A stretch of 64,000 bases of DNA from Virgibacillus sp. NKC19-16 (GTDB taxonomy: Bacteria > Bacillota > Bacilli > Bacillales > Amphibacillaceae), in contig NZ_CP074373.1 in NCBI RefSeq assembly GCF_021560035.1, positions 1,980,001 to 2,044,000 on the forward strand, in the 5' to 3' direction. Positions within the stretch are counted from its first letter, which is position 1; every line of letters starts with the position of its first letter. The position numbers and the translations under genes are program-made. Shown one piece after another: positions 28,189 to 37,671 of the stretch. The notes beneath the pieces are model-generated. The model did no database searches. It was not told the DNA's origin and saw only the letters and a list, made by a program, of their open reading frames with translations.

Positions 28189-28516
28189 TGGATTTACGCT
28201 AATTGAGGTTTTAGTAGCATCGAGTGTACTCATGATGGTTATCTCAACCGTTGTGCCTATCATTTCGCTTATCACAGAACATCAATCACTTTTAAGTGAT
28301 AGACGCACGTTCAATTACTACTTACATGATGAATTACAGCCATATCTTCATCAGCAAGAAACTGCATTGCCAACAAATTACAGTGAAACGATTCACAATA
28401 AAACAGTCACATTTGAATTTCAGATGGTAAATGAATTAGTCAAAGGATGTGCAGAGTGGCAAAATGTCAAAAACAACAATGAAGTTATATGCTTGTATGG
28501 CTATAGGGAAAAATGA
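28172..28516 (+). CDS. comGE: Minor competence pseudopilin ComGE
   Basis: 114 aa. Leader MLLKNNGFTLIEVLVASSV with a conserved +5 Glu. The ribosome site AAGGAAGAGG lies inside the comGD end; the genes overlap by 17 bases. Confidence 0.88.
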   Translation: MLLKNNGFTLIEVLVASSVLMMVISTVVPIISLITEHQSLLSDRRTFNYYLHDELQPYLHQQETALPTNYSETIHNKTVTFEFQMVNELVKGCAEWQNVKNNNEVICLYGYREK

Positions 28517-28916
28517 ACGGGGATTTACACTCGTTTCTATCTTATTCAGTATTTCCATTATAGCTATAACCCTACCTTTTACAGGCTATTTAATCCATAC
28601 CATTACGGGTAGTTCTTCCCAATATGAAGAAGTATCCACTCAACAATTCTTTCATTTTTTACGAGACGACGCCATTAAAGCAACAAGTTTTGCAATTGAA
28701 TCATCTTCATTAACGCTTACAATTGATGATGAAACAACTGCTACTATTGAAATGTACGGGGAGCACATTCGGAGGAGAACCAATCGTGGAGGACATGAAA
28801 TATATTTACGCGATGTAGAAGATATAACTTTCACAGAACTTCCTTATGGTATACATGCAACAGTCACTTCAATGCAAGGAGAGCATTATGAAAAAACAAT
28901 TATCTTTTATGAATAA
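28497..28916 (+). CDS. comGF: Minor competence pseudopilin ComGF
   Basis: About 139 aa from the nearest ATG before the leader NERGFTLVSILFSISI; upstream in-frame ATGs at 28449 and 28479 are possible. The +5 position is not Glu, as is usual for ComGF. C-terminal half is soluble. Overlaps both neighbours, so translation is coupled. Confidence 0.85.
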   Translation: MAIGKNERGFTLVSILFSISIIAITLPFTGYLIHTITGSSSQYEEVSTQQFFHFLRDDAIKATSFAIESSSLTLTIDDETTATIEMYGEHIRRRTNRGGHEIYLRDVEDITFTELPYGIHATVTSMQGEHYEKTIIFYE

Positions 28917-29310
28917 TGGTGCAGGTTTCTTTTTTCCGTATGTACTTCTTGTAACAGCAGTTGTATTTATTTTTATCACCGCTACCATTACCATGTATGC
29001 AAGTGATGGTAAAATAACAGAGAAACACATGGAACAAGTTAAAATCGAAACATTATTTCAAATGGCCCACGCTAAATTTTCAGAGGAAAATGAAACAAAA
29101 AAAATAGATAGCGGTGAAACGTATTATGCATTCCCTTATGGCATTGTTGAAATAACATATGCCCCATCAGATGAGAACAGGTATGAATTGTATTTTAATA
29201 TTACAACAGACAAAAATGCTGTATATTCTATTACACATACATGGCAACAGGATCCGAATAATAAGGATTCTAAAGTTATAAACGTGAACAATTACCAACA
29301 AAGCCGATAA
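28888..29310 (+). CDS. comGG: Competence protein ComGG
   Basis: About 140 aa. AAGGAGAG selects the ATG at 28888. A single membrane helix (FFFPYVLLVTAVVFIFITAT) takes the place of a full prepilin leader, followed by an extracytoplasmic domain. Last gene of the operon. Confidence 0.85.
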   Translation: MKKQLSFMNNGAGFFFPYVLLVTAVVFIFITATITMYASDGKITEKHMEQVKIETLFQMAHAKFSEENETKKIDSGETYYAFPYGIVEITYAPSDENRYELYFNITTDKNAVYSITHTWQQDPNNKDSKVINVNNYQQSR

Positions 29311-29374
29311 AACGCCCATTTACTACAGAATATTTATTATAATAAAGGTAATAAATATGGTGAGGTGAATATTA

Positions 29375-30004
29375 ATGGAAAATACACTAAAGGTTACAAA
29401 TGTCCTAAGTGATCCGACGAGGTACAATATTTACCAATATATAATTAAACACCATAAAGAGGTTAGTGTAGTAGAAATCGCTGGAGAATTTGATATTTAC
29501 CCAAATGTAGCACGACTCCATTTATTGAAGTTAGAAGATGTTAACATGGTTGTTTCCTATTCTCAAAAGACCGGGAAAGGAGGAAGACCAAGTAGATTAT
29601 ATCGCTTATCAGATAAGGTCGTTGAACTGAATTTTCCACACCAGGACTATAAACTACTTTCTACAATTGCGCTTGAGTCATTTGCAGAACTGGGTGACCC
29701 CGGTAAACAAGCATTGTATAACACAGGAGAAAAATATGGAACAAAAATAATTGAACATTACAATACGTCAGCCGTAGCCCAAGAACTCAATATTGATCAA
29801 AAAATACACATTTTACAAAACGCAGGAACAATGTTAGGAATGTATCCTAATTTTGTTCATCATCCGGAGACGAATAGTATTTCATTTCAAATTATTAATT
29901 GCCCGTTTAAGGAAATTGCTTCAAAAAATCATACAATGGTTTGTAAAATGCATCATTCTTTTTTAAAGGGATGTTTGAAGCATTATTTACAGAAATTGAT
30001 CTAA
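29375..30004 (+). CDS. ArsR-like HTH regulator, C-terminus altered by frameshift
   Basis: 209 aa as read. N-terminal winged helix (LSDPTRYNIYQYII ... PNVARLHLLKLED) with a GGRPSRLY wing and a C-terminal domain with NCPFKEIA and VCKMHHSFLKG. At 29968-29970 a GGG run changes frame: the other frame continues MFEALFTEID ... MFQGCENCTYTAKLS to a stop at 30072 and supplies a CxxC that would pair with the upstream Cys as a metal site. One additional G would give 232 aa. Regulon unknown. Confidence 0.8.
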   Translation: MENTLKVTNVLSDPTRYNIYQYIIKHHKEVSVVEIAGEFDIYPNVARLHLLKLEDVNMVVSYSQKTGKGGRPSRLYRLSDKVVELNFPHQDYKLLSTIALESFAELGDPGKQALYNTGEKYGTKIIEHYNTSAVAQELNIDQKIHILQNAGTMLGMYPNFVHHPETNSISFQIINCPFKEIASKNHTMVCKMHHSFLKGCLKHYLQKLI

Positions 30005-30146
30005 TGGAAGAAGATAACATGTTTCAGGGCTGTGAAAATTGCACGTATACAGCAAAACTTTCAATTGTTTAGTAAGATTCGTTTACAAGTCATCTTTCCT
30101 GGTTTATAATAACAATGATAAGGTTACCTAAAAGGAGGGGGAAAGC

Positions 30147-30389
30147 ATGGATCGAATGTTTCGTGTGCTTGCCTTTTGGACGGGTATTTTTACAGTAATG
30201 TTTTATGTTGGCGATATGCTACAAACAGCACTATTATTCCTGATTCAAACGGCGTTTTTCCTTACATTAAGTTACTTAAAATTATCCGAACGCATGTATA
30301 TGTATTTATTCGGGGCTTATCTTACCGTATTCATGGTTGGCTTTACATGGTATTCCGAATTTATACTTGTACCCGGTTTCGGACACTAA
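30147..30389 (+). CDS. yqgY: DUF2626 family membrane protein YqgY
   Basis: 80 aa with three short hydrophobic segments. The family signature MDRMFRVLAFWTGIFTVMFY and ERMYMYLFGAYLT is nearly identical to B. subtilis YqgY. AAAGGAGGGGG site. Function unknown. Confidence 0.9.
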   Translation: MDRMFRVLAFWTGIFTVMFYVGDMLQTALLFLIQTAFFLTLSYLKLSERMYMYLFGAYLTVFMVGFTWYSEFILVPGFGH

Positions 30390-30390
30390 A

Positions 30391-30440
30391 AATAAAAAGA
30401 ACCCCGCTCGCGTACATATGCTGGGTTCTTTTTATTTTTG
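30391..30440 (+). terminator. Terminator after yqgY
   Basis: A 14-bp stem AATAAAAAGAACCC / GGGTTCTTTTTATT followed by TTTG. Confidence 0.85.
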
Positions 30441-30559
30441 GGTGTTTTCGTAAATATTGATGCTTTTAAAACTTCGTATTCGATAGGTCTTTTATAACTT
30501 TTATGTCAAAAAGCAGCAATCTTTTAGAAAACAGCCTTTATTTTTATATCAAGCCTCTT

Positions 30560-31180
30560 TTATCTTACAAACGGATTATTCACTTTTTCGTTACCTATTG
30601 TTGTTCTTGGTCCATGTCCAGGATAAACGACAAATCTGTTGTCTAATTGATAAAGGCGCCTGCGTATACTGGCTTCTAATTGCTTCATATCCCCACCCGG
30701 CAAGTCAGTTCGACCAATTCCTTGTTGAAATAATACGTCCCCGGCAATAACAAAACCTTCATCTTTAAAAATGAAACTAACACTTCCCGGAGAATGTCCT
30801 GGTGTATGAACGGCCTCAAAATTAAAAGAGGCTATTTTCATTTCACCGGGGTCTATCATATATTCTGCCTGCTTTGTTTTTATTTCTTCCCCTGTGAAAG
30901 ATATGGAACCATTTAAACGTGGGTCTTCCAACCAGGATGCTTCATTTTTATGTAAATAAACGTCCAACCCATAAAAAAGACGCAAATTCTCTACTGCCCC
31001 TATATGATCAAAATGCGCATGAGTTAATAAAATAGCTTGAGGAGACAACTTTTCTTTATTTAAAAAATCAATTACTATATTCGCTTCCCCTCCTGGATCG
31101 ATAATTAAAGCATTGCGATCATCATATACTATATAACAATTCGTACCCAGTGGACCTAAAGACATACTTTTTATATGCAT
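30560..31180 (-). CDS. yqgX: Metallo-beta-lactamase-fold hydrolase YqgX
   Basis: About 206 aa, glyoxalase II-like. The metal motif THAHFDHIG, the second His in HTPGHSPGS, the Asp in AGDVLFQ and the final PGHGPRT are all present. Likely a thioesterase of the YqgX type. GGAGG lies 6 bases before the ATG at 31180; a longer frame to 31198 would overlap that site. Confidence 0.92.
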   Translation of the reverse strand: MHIKSMSLGPLGTNCYIVYDDRNALIIDPGGEANIVIDFLNKEKLSPQAILLTHAHFDHIGAVENLRLFYGLDVYLHKNEASWLEDPRLNGSISFTGEEIKTKQAEYMIDPGEMKIASFNFEAVHTPGHSPGSVSFIFKDEGFVIAGDVLFQQGIGRTDLPGGDMKQLEASIRRRLYQLDNRFVVYPGHGPRTTIGNEKVNNPFVR

Positions 31181-31348
31181 TAAAAAACCTCCATTCAAAA
31201 CTTATCCCTAAATCATTAGGATATACCTCGACAAAACCAAATTTCTATTATAAAATAAATAATATACTTACTTAGTTACATAATAATACAAATGTAATTC
31301 CTATATCAATAATGATCATTTAGGAAGTAATAAAGGAGGATAAAATAA

Positions 31349-31522
31349 ATGCATACCATATTGGCAATTCTATTTTTATTTGTTGCTCTTCTATCTGTTG
31401 TATCCATCATTCGTCAACTTAAATACAAAAACATGTTGGCATTAGGATTTTCAGTAATCACAACTTTAGCATTTGGTTTTTTCTCAATTGCCACCATCAT
31501 TTCAGAGATTTCTGGTTCATAA
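31349..31522 (+). CDS. yqgW: DUF2759-like small membrane protein YqgW
   Basis: 57 aa, starting MHTILAILFLFVALLSVVS with AAAGGAGG upstream. Two membrane helices joined by IRQLKYKNM. Divergent from yqgX, the order seen in B. subtilis. Function unknown. Confidence 0.8.
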   Translation: MHTILAILFLFVALLSVVSIIRQLKYKNMLALGFSVITTLAFGFFSIATIISEISGS

Positions 31523-31545
31523 AGTAAAATACATGTGATTAACAG

Positions 31546-31577
31546 AAAAAAGCTAACTTTACCAAGTTGGCTTTTTT
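31546..31577 (+). terminator. Terminator after yqgW
   Basis: AAAAAAGCTAACTT ... AAGTTGGCTTTTTT with one mismatch, ending in a T-run. Confidence 0.8.
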
Positions 31578-31588
31578 GCATCTATAAT

Positions 31589-31622
31589 AAAAGCTGCTTC
31601 AACATTTGCTGAAGCAGCTTTT
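31589..31622. terminator. Terminator after the LTA synthase-type gene
   Basis: A perfect 13-bp stem AAAAGCTGCTTCA / TGAAGCAGCTTTT just downstream of the minus-strand gene ending at 31628. Confidence 0.8.
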
Positions 31623-31627
31623 ATTTT

Positions 31628-33541
31628 TTACTCCTCTTCCTCGAAGTCCATAAATCGTAACAAGTCACCATAAATTAAGTCATCTGAGTATCCTAATTCT
31701 TTATCAACCTGTTCGCTTATTGGGGCACATGCATTTGTTGAACCTGACTCATTATTAGCATTCGCTTCTTCCTCTTCTGCTTCTATAGGTTCCCCTGTCT
31801 GCCTGTCATAGCATACGCCGCTCGTAGAAATATACTCATCGCTAATAAAGTCGCCATTTCTTAATGCGATATACCCTTTTCGATCATCTGAGAACATATC
31901 ATTACCGAAATAAAGATCATTTTCAGCTTCAACTCCCAATAGGTTCAATAACGTAGGCTTCACATCAATTTGTCCTGTAACTTCAGATTTGACTTCGCCT
32001 TCCCCATGTCCAGGGATGTGGAGGAAGAATGGTACACGTTGTAATTGCACCTGATCATATGGCGTAATTTCTTCTTTATCTAAATACTGACTCATCGCTT
32101 TGTTGTGGTTTGCACTAATACCGATATGGTCACCCATTATGACAAATATCGAATCCTCATATAAGTCACTTTCTTTTAATTGATTGAAAAAGTCTTCAAT
32201 AGCCTCGTCCGTATATCTAACTGTCGGGAAGTAGTTATTCAGCGTATTCGAATTAGAATCAAAGGGCTCAATGGAACTATCTTCTTCATCTAAATTAAAC
32301 GGGAAGTGATTTGTTAACGTAATAAACTTAGTATAAAACGGTTCTTCCTGTGACTGTAGATACTTCATCGATTGTTCAAAAAATGGTTTATCCTTTAATC
32401 CCCATCCAATGGAGTTTTCCTCAGACACTTCGTAAGCTTCTTCACCGTAAAACTTATCAAGACCTAAACTATTGTACATCCCCTCACGGTTCCAGAAACT
32501 TTTATTATTCGCGTGCATTACAGAGGTATGATAACCCTCCTGTCCCAATATTTCCGGAAGCCCATTATATTCATTTCCTCCATGTGTGAAGAAAACAGCG
32601 CCCCTTGATAAAGGATAAAGTGAATTTTCTACAAGGAATTCAGAATCTGAGGTGTTCCCCTGCCCTGTTTGTTCATAAAAGTTTTCAAAATAATAGGTGT
32701 CTTCATCTTCTGTTAAGCTATTCAAAAATGGCGTAACTTCTTCACCGTTCACCTCATTATTTATAACAAAACTTTGAATAGATTCAGCACTAATAAAAAT
32801 AACGTTCCTATCTTCAGCTATACCATGCAAATCTGATTTTTCATCACTTTTTACATTCTCATCAATATAGTTCTGAATTTCAGGCAACTCATTACCATCT
32901 GCAAACACACGTTGTGATTCCGTTTTTGATTGCATAACAATATCATAGATGTGAAAGTTAAACAATCCGATATTCTTAACTAAATACTCGCGGTCAAATC
33001 CACGTGTGAATAGCTGTGGTCTTTCCATCTCCGCTAAGAAAAAGTTACCTGCTAGTAATACAAATGACATAGCAAGTGCGAATACTTTGCCGCTTCTCTG
33101 GTACCCAACTGACAGAACATCCTCTTTCTTTTTACTTAAATACCAAATTAGGATAACATCAACAAAAAGTAAAATATCATACGGTTGGATCAAAGTTAAA
33201 ATACTTGATCCTAAATCAGCCATATTACTTCCCTGAAATAGCGTTGGTATGGTGATAAAATCATTAAATGACCGATAGAATACTAGATTAGCAAACAAAA
33301 TAAACGTTAGAATAAACGCTGTATATCTTATAAATTTCATTTGACGGGACTGTTTTTTAAACCATACACTTATAGCAAATACAAGAAAAACAGAAACAAA
33401 TGGATTGACAAATAAAATTAATTCCTGCATTGGATTTTCTATTTCCATCGAAAACATAAACCGGTACGCGATATATATTTTTAACCCAACTAAAAATGTT
33501 GCAATTATATACAATGGTACTTTAGTTCGCTTTGCATTCAT
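31628..33541 (-). CDS. yqgS: Lipoteichoic acid synthase family (LtaS/YqgS type)
   Basis: 637 aa. Five N-terminal membrane helices (to about residue 175) precede an extracellular sulfatase-like domain. The nucleophile Thr lies in EVTPFLNSL (about residue 280), with metal residues in SAESIQ and VIMGDHIGIS. It polymerises glycerol phosphate from phosphatidylglycerol; paralogues differ as primase or stress forms, so the exact type is uncertain. The C-terminus is unusually acidic with a short Asn/Ser segment and two Cys. Confidence 0.93.
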   Translation of the reverse strand: MNAKRTKVPLYIIATFLVGLKIYIAYRFMFSMEIENPMQELILFVNPFVSVFLVFAISVWFKKQSRQMKFIRYTAFILTFILFANLVFYRSFNDFITIPTLFQGSNMADLGSSILTLIQPYDILLFVDVILIWYLSKKKEDVLSVGYQRSGKVFALAMSFVLLAGNFFLAEMERPQLFTRGFDREYLVKNIGLFNFHIYDIVMQSKTESQRVFADGNELPEIQNYIDENVKSDEKSDLHGIAEDRNVIFISAESIQSFVINNEVNGEEVTPFLNSLTEDEDTYYFENFYEQTGQGNTSDSEFLVENSLYPLSRGAVFFTHGGNEYNGLPEILGQEGYHTSVMHANNKSFWNREGMYNSLGLDKFYGEEAYEVSEENSIGWGLKDKPFFEQSMKYLQSQEEPFYTKFITLTNHFPFNLDEEDSSIEPFDSNSNTLNNYFPTVRYTDEAIEDFFNQLKESDLYEDSIFVIMGDHIGISANHNKAMSQYLDKEEITPYDQVQLQRVPFFLHIPGHGEGEVKSEVTGQIDVKPTLLNLLGVEAENDLYFGNDMFSDDRKGYIALRNGDFISDEYISTSGVCYDRQTGEPIEAEEEEANANNESGSTNACAPISEQVDKELGYSDDLIYGDLLRFMDFEEEE

Positions 33542-33800
33542 AAATTCTTCCTCCTAAAACCCTTTCCTTGGCAAATAGGTCTTTTCTGCTTAAGTGCAAC
33601 AATCTTTGCGATAAGCCATGTTTTCTAACTAAGTCTTACCATTTTTACTACATGCATTTTATCTTATTTACTTTAATACCCAATGTGACGGTTTTGAAAC
33701 CATTTTTGATCAAACAATAATACAAAAGCTTTACACTAAATTAATGAATTTTACATTACATAGTTATATATTCTAATATATTTCAGCAAAAAAAGAAAGG

Positions 33801-34772
33801 CTAAAATGTTATATCTAATAATTTTTGTTTGACAAAAAATGCACCGCCAATAATTCCGGCATCATTTCCTAGTTGGGCTATCTTTATTTCACAAATATTA
33901 CTTACACGAGGCAAGGCATATTTATGAAATGCATTTTTAATTTCACGTAGTAATTGATCTCCTGCTTTGGAGACACCTCCACCAATAAGAACCTTAGAAG
34001 GATTAATAGTTGTCCCCATATTTGCAATGAACAATCCTAGTGTATCTGCAGTGTCATGGATAATATGTTTGCAGTCAGTGTCTCCATTTTTGGCTAGATC
34101 AAATACATCTTTTGCAGATACAGTCCCTGTTTGCCGGTAATGATCTGCTAACGTGCTTGTCGGGTTATTTTTGACTTTATCCATAGCCTGACGTGCTATA
34201 CCTGTAGCGGAAGCAATGGTTTCCAAACAGCCTTTGCGACCACAATTGCATAGATAACCCTTTGGATCTATCGTTGTATGGCCAATCTCACCTGCCATGC
34301 CGTTTTCTCCATTTAGTATCGCGCCATTCGCAATTATTCCACCACCAACGCCAGTGCCGAGTGTAATGGCAATTACATTTCTTGCCTGATTACCGGCGCC
34401 CTTCCAGTTTTCACCTAATACAGCAATATTTGCATCATTTTCCACAAATACCGGCACCTCGGACTTATCTTTCAGTTGTTTTGCCAATTCAAAATTTTCC
34501 CAGCCAATATTTACTGCTTCGTAAACAAAACCATTGTCACCATCGATAAAACCAGGTGCACCTACACCAATACCTAATATCATGTCTGTATCCAAATTCA
34601 ATTCTGTTAACTGAAGACGAATCGACTGCCAGATGTCATCAATGATGGACATTCCTGCATTCGATTTATTGGTTGGTATCTCCCATTTATTTAGAATTTC
34701 ACCGCTATCGTTAATAAAACCAATTTTAACTGTCGTTCCACCAATATCTACACCAATTATTATTTTATTCAA
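33801..34772 (-). CDS. glcK: Glucokinase (ROK family)
   Basis: About 323 aa. ATP motif GVDIGGTTVKIG, the ROK zinc motif CNCGRKGCLE (about residues 180-190) and GHTTIDP are intact. It phosphorylates glucose with ATP. I choose the TTG at 34772 because AAAAGGTG stands 9 bases before it; the in-frame GTG at 34784 overlaps that site. Located upstream of gluP in the minus direction but separated here by other genes. Confidence 0.92.
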   Translation of the reverse strand: MNKIIIGVDIGGTTVKIGFINDSGEILNKWEIPTNKSNAGMSIIDDIWQSIRLQLTELNLDTDMILGIGVGAPGFIDGDNGFVYEAVNIGWENFELAKQLKDKSEVPVFVENDANIAVLGENWKGAGNQARNVIAITLGTGVGGGIIANGAILNGENGMAGEIGHTTIDPKGYLCNCGRKGCLETIASATGIARQAMDKVKNNPTSTLADHYRQTGTVSAKDVFDLAKNGDTDCKHIIHDTADTLGLFIANMGTTINPSKVLIGGGVSKAGDQLLREIKNAFHKYALPRVSNICEIKIAQLGNDAGIIGGAFFVKQKLLDITF

Positions 34773-35137
34773 TCGTTTGCACACCTTTTCCCCACGTAAT
34801 TGTAACGTATTTCACAGGAGTAGTTTTACAGATTCTTATTGCTAAAAATCATTAAATATAATTATATCAAATCACATTACTAATTAGAAATAAATATATC
34901 CATCAGAAGCCAGATCTTCTTTTAACGATCTGGTTCTTGTGGTTTTAAGAAAATGATTTCTATTTATTGGTGATCTTATAAAGATATCAGGAAATGCTTG
35001 AAAAGAAAATAGTAAAAATAGCCAAAGGTTTGGAACAATCGAGGTTCTCTATATTATACACCAATCAAACAAAGCATAAATGATCTTATCTGTACATACC
35101 TTTTAAGAAAGTCGAGTTATTCAAAAGGATGACAAGC
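34773..35137. other. Divergent intergenic region with an orphan hairpin
   Basis: AT-rich. Near 34907-34938 a GCCAGATC ... GATCTGGT stem with a 10-base loop is followed on the plus strand by TCTTGTGGTTTT, like a weak terminator, although no plus-strand gene precedes it. A TATATTAT box near 35050 could be the -10 of the next gene. No ORF seen. Confidence 0.4.
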
Positions 35138-35995
35138 ATGAAAAATTGGGTATTCATAACGATCGCACTATTATCAATCGCATTATTTGGCATTGTTTAC
35201 TTTGTGAAAATGAATGATGCTCCTGCGATTACATATTTTCCAATCGATGAAGAAACTTCTTTTACATATGCGAACTCAAATCTGGAGTTGTCTACTCCTA
35301 AAGGGAGCGACTCTTATGAGATAGATTGGACAAGCAATTCCAGAAGTGATAAGGAAATGTATCTACGTCAAGATGCCTCCCTGTTATTTGACAAAGGAAA
35401 GCTAAGAGGGGTTCGTAGTAAATGGGTACAGGATACAAAATCTATTTATTTAGAGGACTCACTTCTAAGTGAGGATAGTAGTTACTTCCAAGTTATTTCC
35501 TTTCATCATGGTGAAATACATTATCCAAATGATGAAATTAAAAGTATCCATCAGATGTCGAGTGACCACTTGTATGTAATAGATTCGCCAGCTACGTCAC
35601 TTGAAGCTTTTAAATCACCTGAAAACAATGATCAAACAGAGTGGAAGAATTTACTCGATCGTACAACGAAACAACAATTACTGCATCATTGGCATCAACT
35701 GTTTACACATTTTAATATTTCCAATGAATCGTATTTGGCTGTTCCACTTACCAATTTATACCGCTATAATAATGAATCGCTCCCTTCCATGACACAGGCA
35801 CAAACGAATAAAATCATTGGACAATTGTGGGAAGGTGTATACAAAAATTATATTATTCCAGCTACTAGTACGGAAAATAATAAGCTGGAGAGCTATGTTC
35901 CGATTGTATTGTTTGATAAGGAAAATGATCATTTACTGGTATTGTTTGAACTAAACGGAAAAAAAGAGAGACTTATACAAAATTATTCATTTTAA
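35138..35995 (+). CDS. Uncharacterised membrane-anchored extracellular protein
   Basis: About 285 aa. An N-terminal membrane helix (WVFITIALLSIALFGIVYFV) leads into an extracytoplasmic domain rich in Ser, Asp and aromatic residues with no Cys. I do not recognise the family. Lacking a lipobox, it is not a lipoprotein. AAAGG lies 9 bases before the ATG chosen; an ATG three codons upstream abuts that site. Isolated between divergent glcK and convergent gluP. Confidence 0.75.
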   Translation: MKNWVFITIALLSIALFGIVYFVKMNDAPAITYFPIDEETSFTYANSNLELSTPKGSDSYEIDWTSNSRSDKEMYLRQDASLLFDKGKLRGVRSKWVQDTKSIYLEDSLLSEDSSYFQVISFHHGEIHYPNDEIKSIHQMSSDHLYVIDSPATSLEAFKSPENNDQTEWKNLLDRTTKQQLLHHWHQLFTHFNISNESYLAVPLTNLYRYNNESLPSMTQAQTNKIIGQLWEGVYKNYIIPATSTENNKLESYVPIVLFDKENDHLLVLFELNGKKERLIQNYSF

Positions 35996-36026
35996 ACGTG
36001 CTCAGACACCGAGCACGTTTATTTTT
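35994..36026. terminator. Terminator between the unknown gene and gluP
   Basis: A perfect AAACGTGCTC / GAGCACGTTT stem with ATTTTT following on the plus strand; shared by convergent genes. Confidence 0.85.
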
Positions 36027-37575
36027 AGCTGGCGTTCTTGCCTGTAATTTCCTCGTATAAGTCTATAAAATCCTCATCATCTGGGTTCATTTCATAGGCC
36101 GTTTCCACCATTTCTTCTGCTTTATCCGACTCTCCCGTATTATAATAAAGGAGCGCCAAGTTATAGTAGGCTTCTGGCAAAGCATCATCATATTCGATGC
36201 TGTTCTCTAAATCCTCTATTGCCTGGTCAATTTGATTCATTTCAATGTAAGCATAGGAACGTTGAAATAATACGGCTGCTTCATGGTCTCCTGATAACTC
36301 CAGCGCCTGCGTAGCGATATTTACCACTTCTTCGTAGTTGTCTTCCATTAGCAATTCTTCCATCTTCATTAATTGATAGGATTGGCTGTTCACATTATTT
36401 TGCACGCCAAATGCAACCAATCCAGAAATCATAATCAGATAAACGATAAACGCTAAAAGTTGTATTCGCAAGCTTTTATTTTTCGGCAGATGAATAATAG
36501 CTGATGCAATAAAACCTCCAATCAATCCGCCAAGATGGGCCCCCATGTCAATTTGTGGAATAGTAAAACCAAATACAATATTAATTCCTATTAATAATAA
36601 TACACCACTACCTATGGTTTGAAAAAATAGTTTTTTATAAATGAAACCGAAAAAGACTATTGCCCCGAATAAGCCAAATAGTGCACCGGATGCACCGGCC
36701 GATACATTTGTAGTAAATGCAAAGCTTGCAAGTCCCCCACTGATGCCTGCAAGAAAATAAATGATAAGAAAGCGCCATGAACCGTAAATCCTTTCTACCA
36801 ATGTTCCTAAATAGTATACTGCCAGCATATTCATAAATAGGTGCAAGAATCCAATATGCAGAAACATGGAGCTTATAATACGCCACCACTGCCCGTCTTC
36901 AATGATTGCCGGATTATACTTTGCACCGAATTCGATCAAGTTATCGATGGATGTGCTGCTGCCGTTGCTTTCAAGCATAAAAAATAGGATAATATTTATA
37001 ACCAGTAGAAAATAAGTAAGGAATGGTTTGCCAAACGAAAATACATTTTCAGCTTCTTGTCTTTGACGGAGCAAAGCATTGGTTAAAAATCGTTTATAAT
37101 TTTGGGCCTTTTCTTCTTTTGCAGTTTCAGAAAGCGCATCTGGACTTGAAGTGGAAGAGGAATTAAGATCTGTAAAGAGCCTTTTCTTTTCTTCTGTTAA
37201 GTCATCTTCAGCTAAATAATATACTTTCATTTTTACTGGATTTCTTTCTTTTAATTGCATTGGTTTCCTTAAAACTTCCCAGTCGTCCACTGGAACATGT
37301 GAGGACACATAAACATTATACAACGCCACATGTTTACCAGCCAACAGGCGCTTCATGGCTTTGGCTTTTTGAAATGTCAGTGCGATATCTTTTTTTAAAT
37401 GATTTTTCCAATCAAATCCTTTATGTATAATACGAACTACAGTTGATGTATTTTTTTCATACTTTTCCAACCAAACTTCTTCATCTTTCTCATTTATCTC
37501 CAGTACATCAAAATGATCATTAACAACCAAATGATACGCCATTTTGTACATGGTATAATTTTCATCAAGATACAT
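36025..37575 (-). CDS. gluP: Rhomboid intramembrane serine protease GluP with TPR tail
   Basis: 516 aa. Residues 1-180 form a cytoplasmic domain, about 185-395 the rhomboid fold with nucleophile motif GASGALFG (about residue 290) and catalytic His in GAHLGGLIGG, and about 400-505 TPR-like repeats (EAYYNLALLYYNTGESDKAE). In B. subtilis GluP cleaves membrane substrates such as MgtE. The start matches the family (MYLDENYTMYKMAYHLV). Confidence 0.95.
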   Translation of the reverse strand: MYLDENYTMYKMAYHLVVNDHFDVLEINEKDEEVWLEKYEKNTSTVVRIIHKGFDWKNHLKKDIALTFQKAKAMKRLLAGKHVALYNVYVSSHVPVDDWEVLRKPMQLKERNPVKMKVYYLAEDDLTEEKKRLFTDLNSSSTSSPDALSETAKEEKAQNYKRFLTNALLRQRQEAENVFSFGKPFLTYFLLVINIILFFMLESNGSSTSIDNLIEFGAKYNPAIIEDGQWWRIISSMFLHIGFLHLFMNMLAVYYLGTLVERIYGSWRFLIIYFLAGISGGLASFAFTTNVSAGASGALFGLFGAIVFFGFIYKKLFFQTIGSGVLLLIGINIVFGFTIPQIDMGAHLGGLIGGFIASAIIHLPKNKSLRIQLLAFIVYLIMISGLVAFGVQNNVNSQSYQLMKMEELLMEDNYEEVVNIATQALELSGDHEAAVLFQRSYAYIEMNQIDQAIEDLENSIEYDDALPEAYYNLALLYYNTGESDKAEEMVETAYEMNPDDEDFIDLYEEITGKNAS

Positions 37576-37633
37576 ATACTTCTTCTCCCCAGTACATCAT
37601 ATTAAAACAGTAATGCTTTTTCCTAAAAAAAGC

Positions 37634-37667
37634 AAAAAGAAGCTGCTTAAGATAACAACTTCTTTTT
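37634..37667 (-). terminator. Terminator after the yqgO-like gene
   Basis: AAAAAGAAGTTG ... CAGCTTCTTTTT on the minus strand followed by GCTTTTTTT. Confidence 0.7.
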
Positions 37668-37671
37668 CTCT

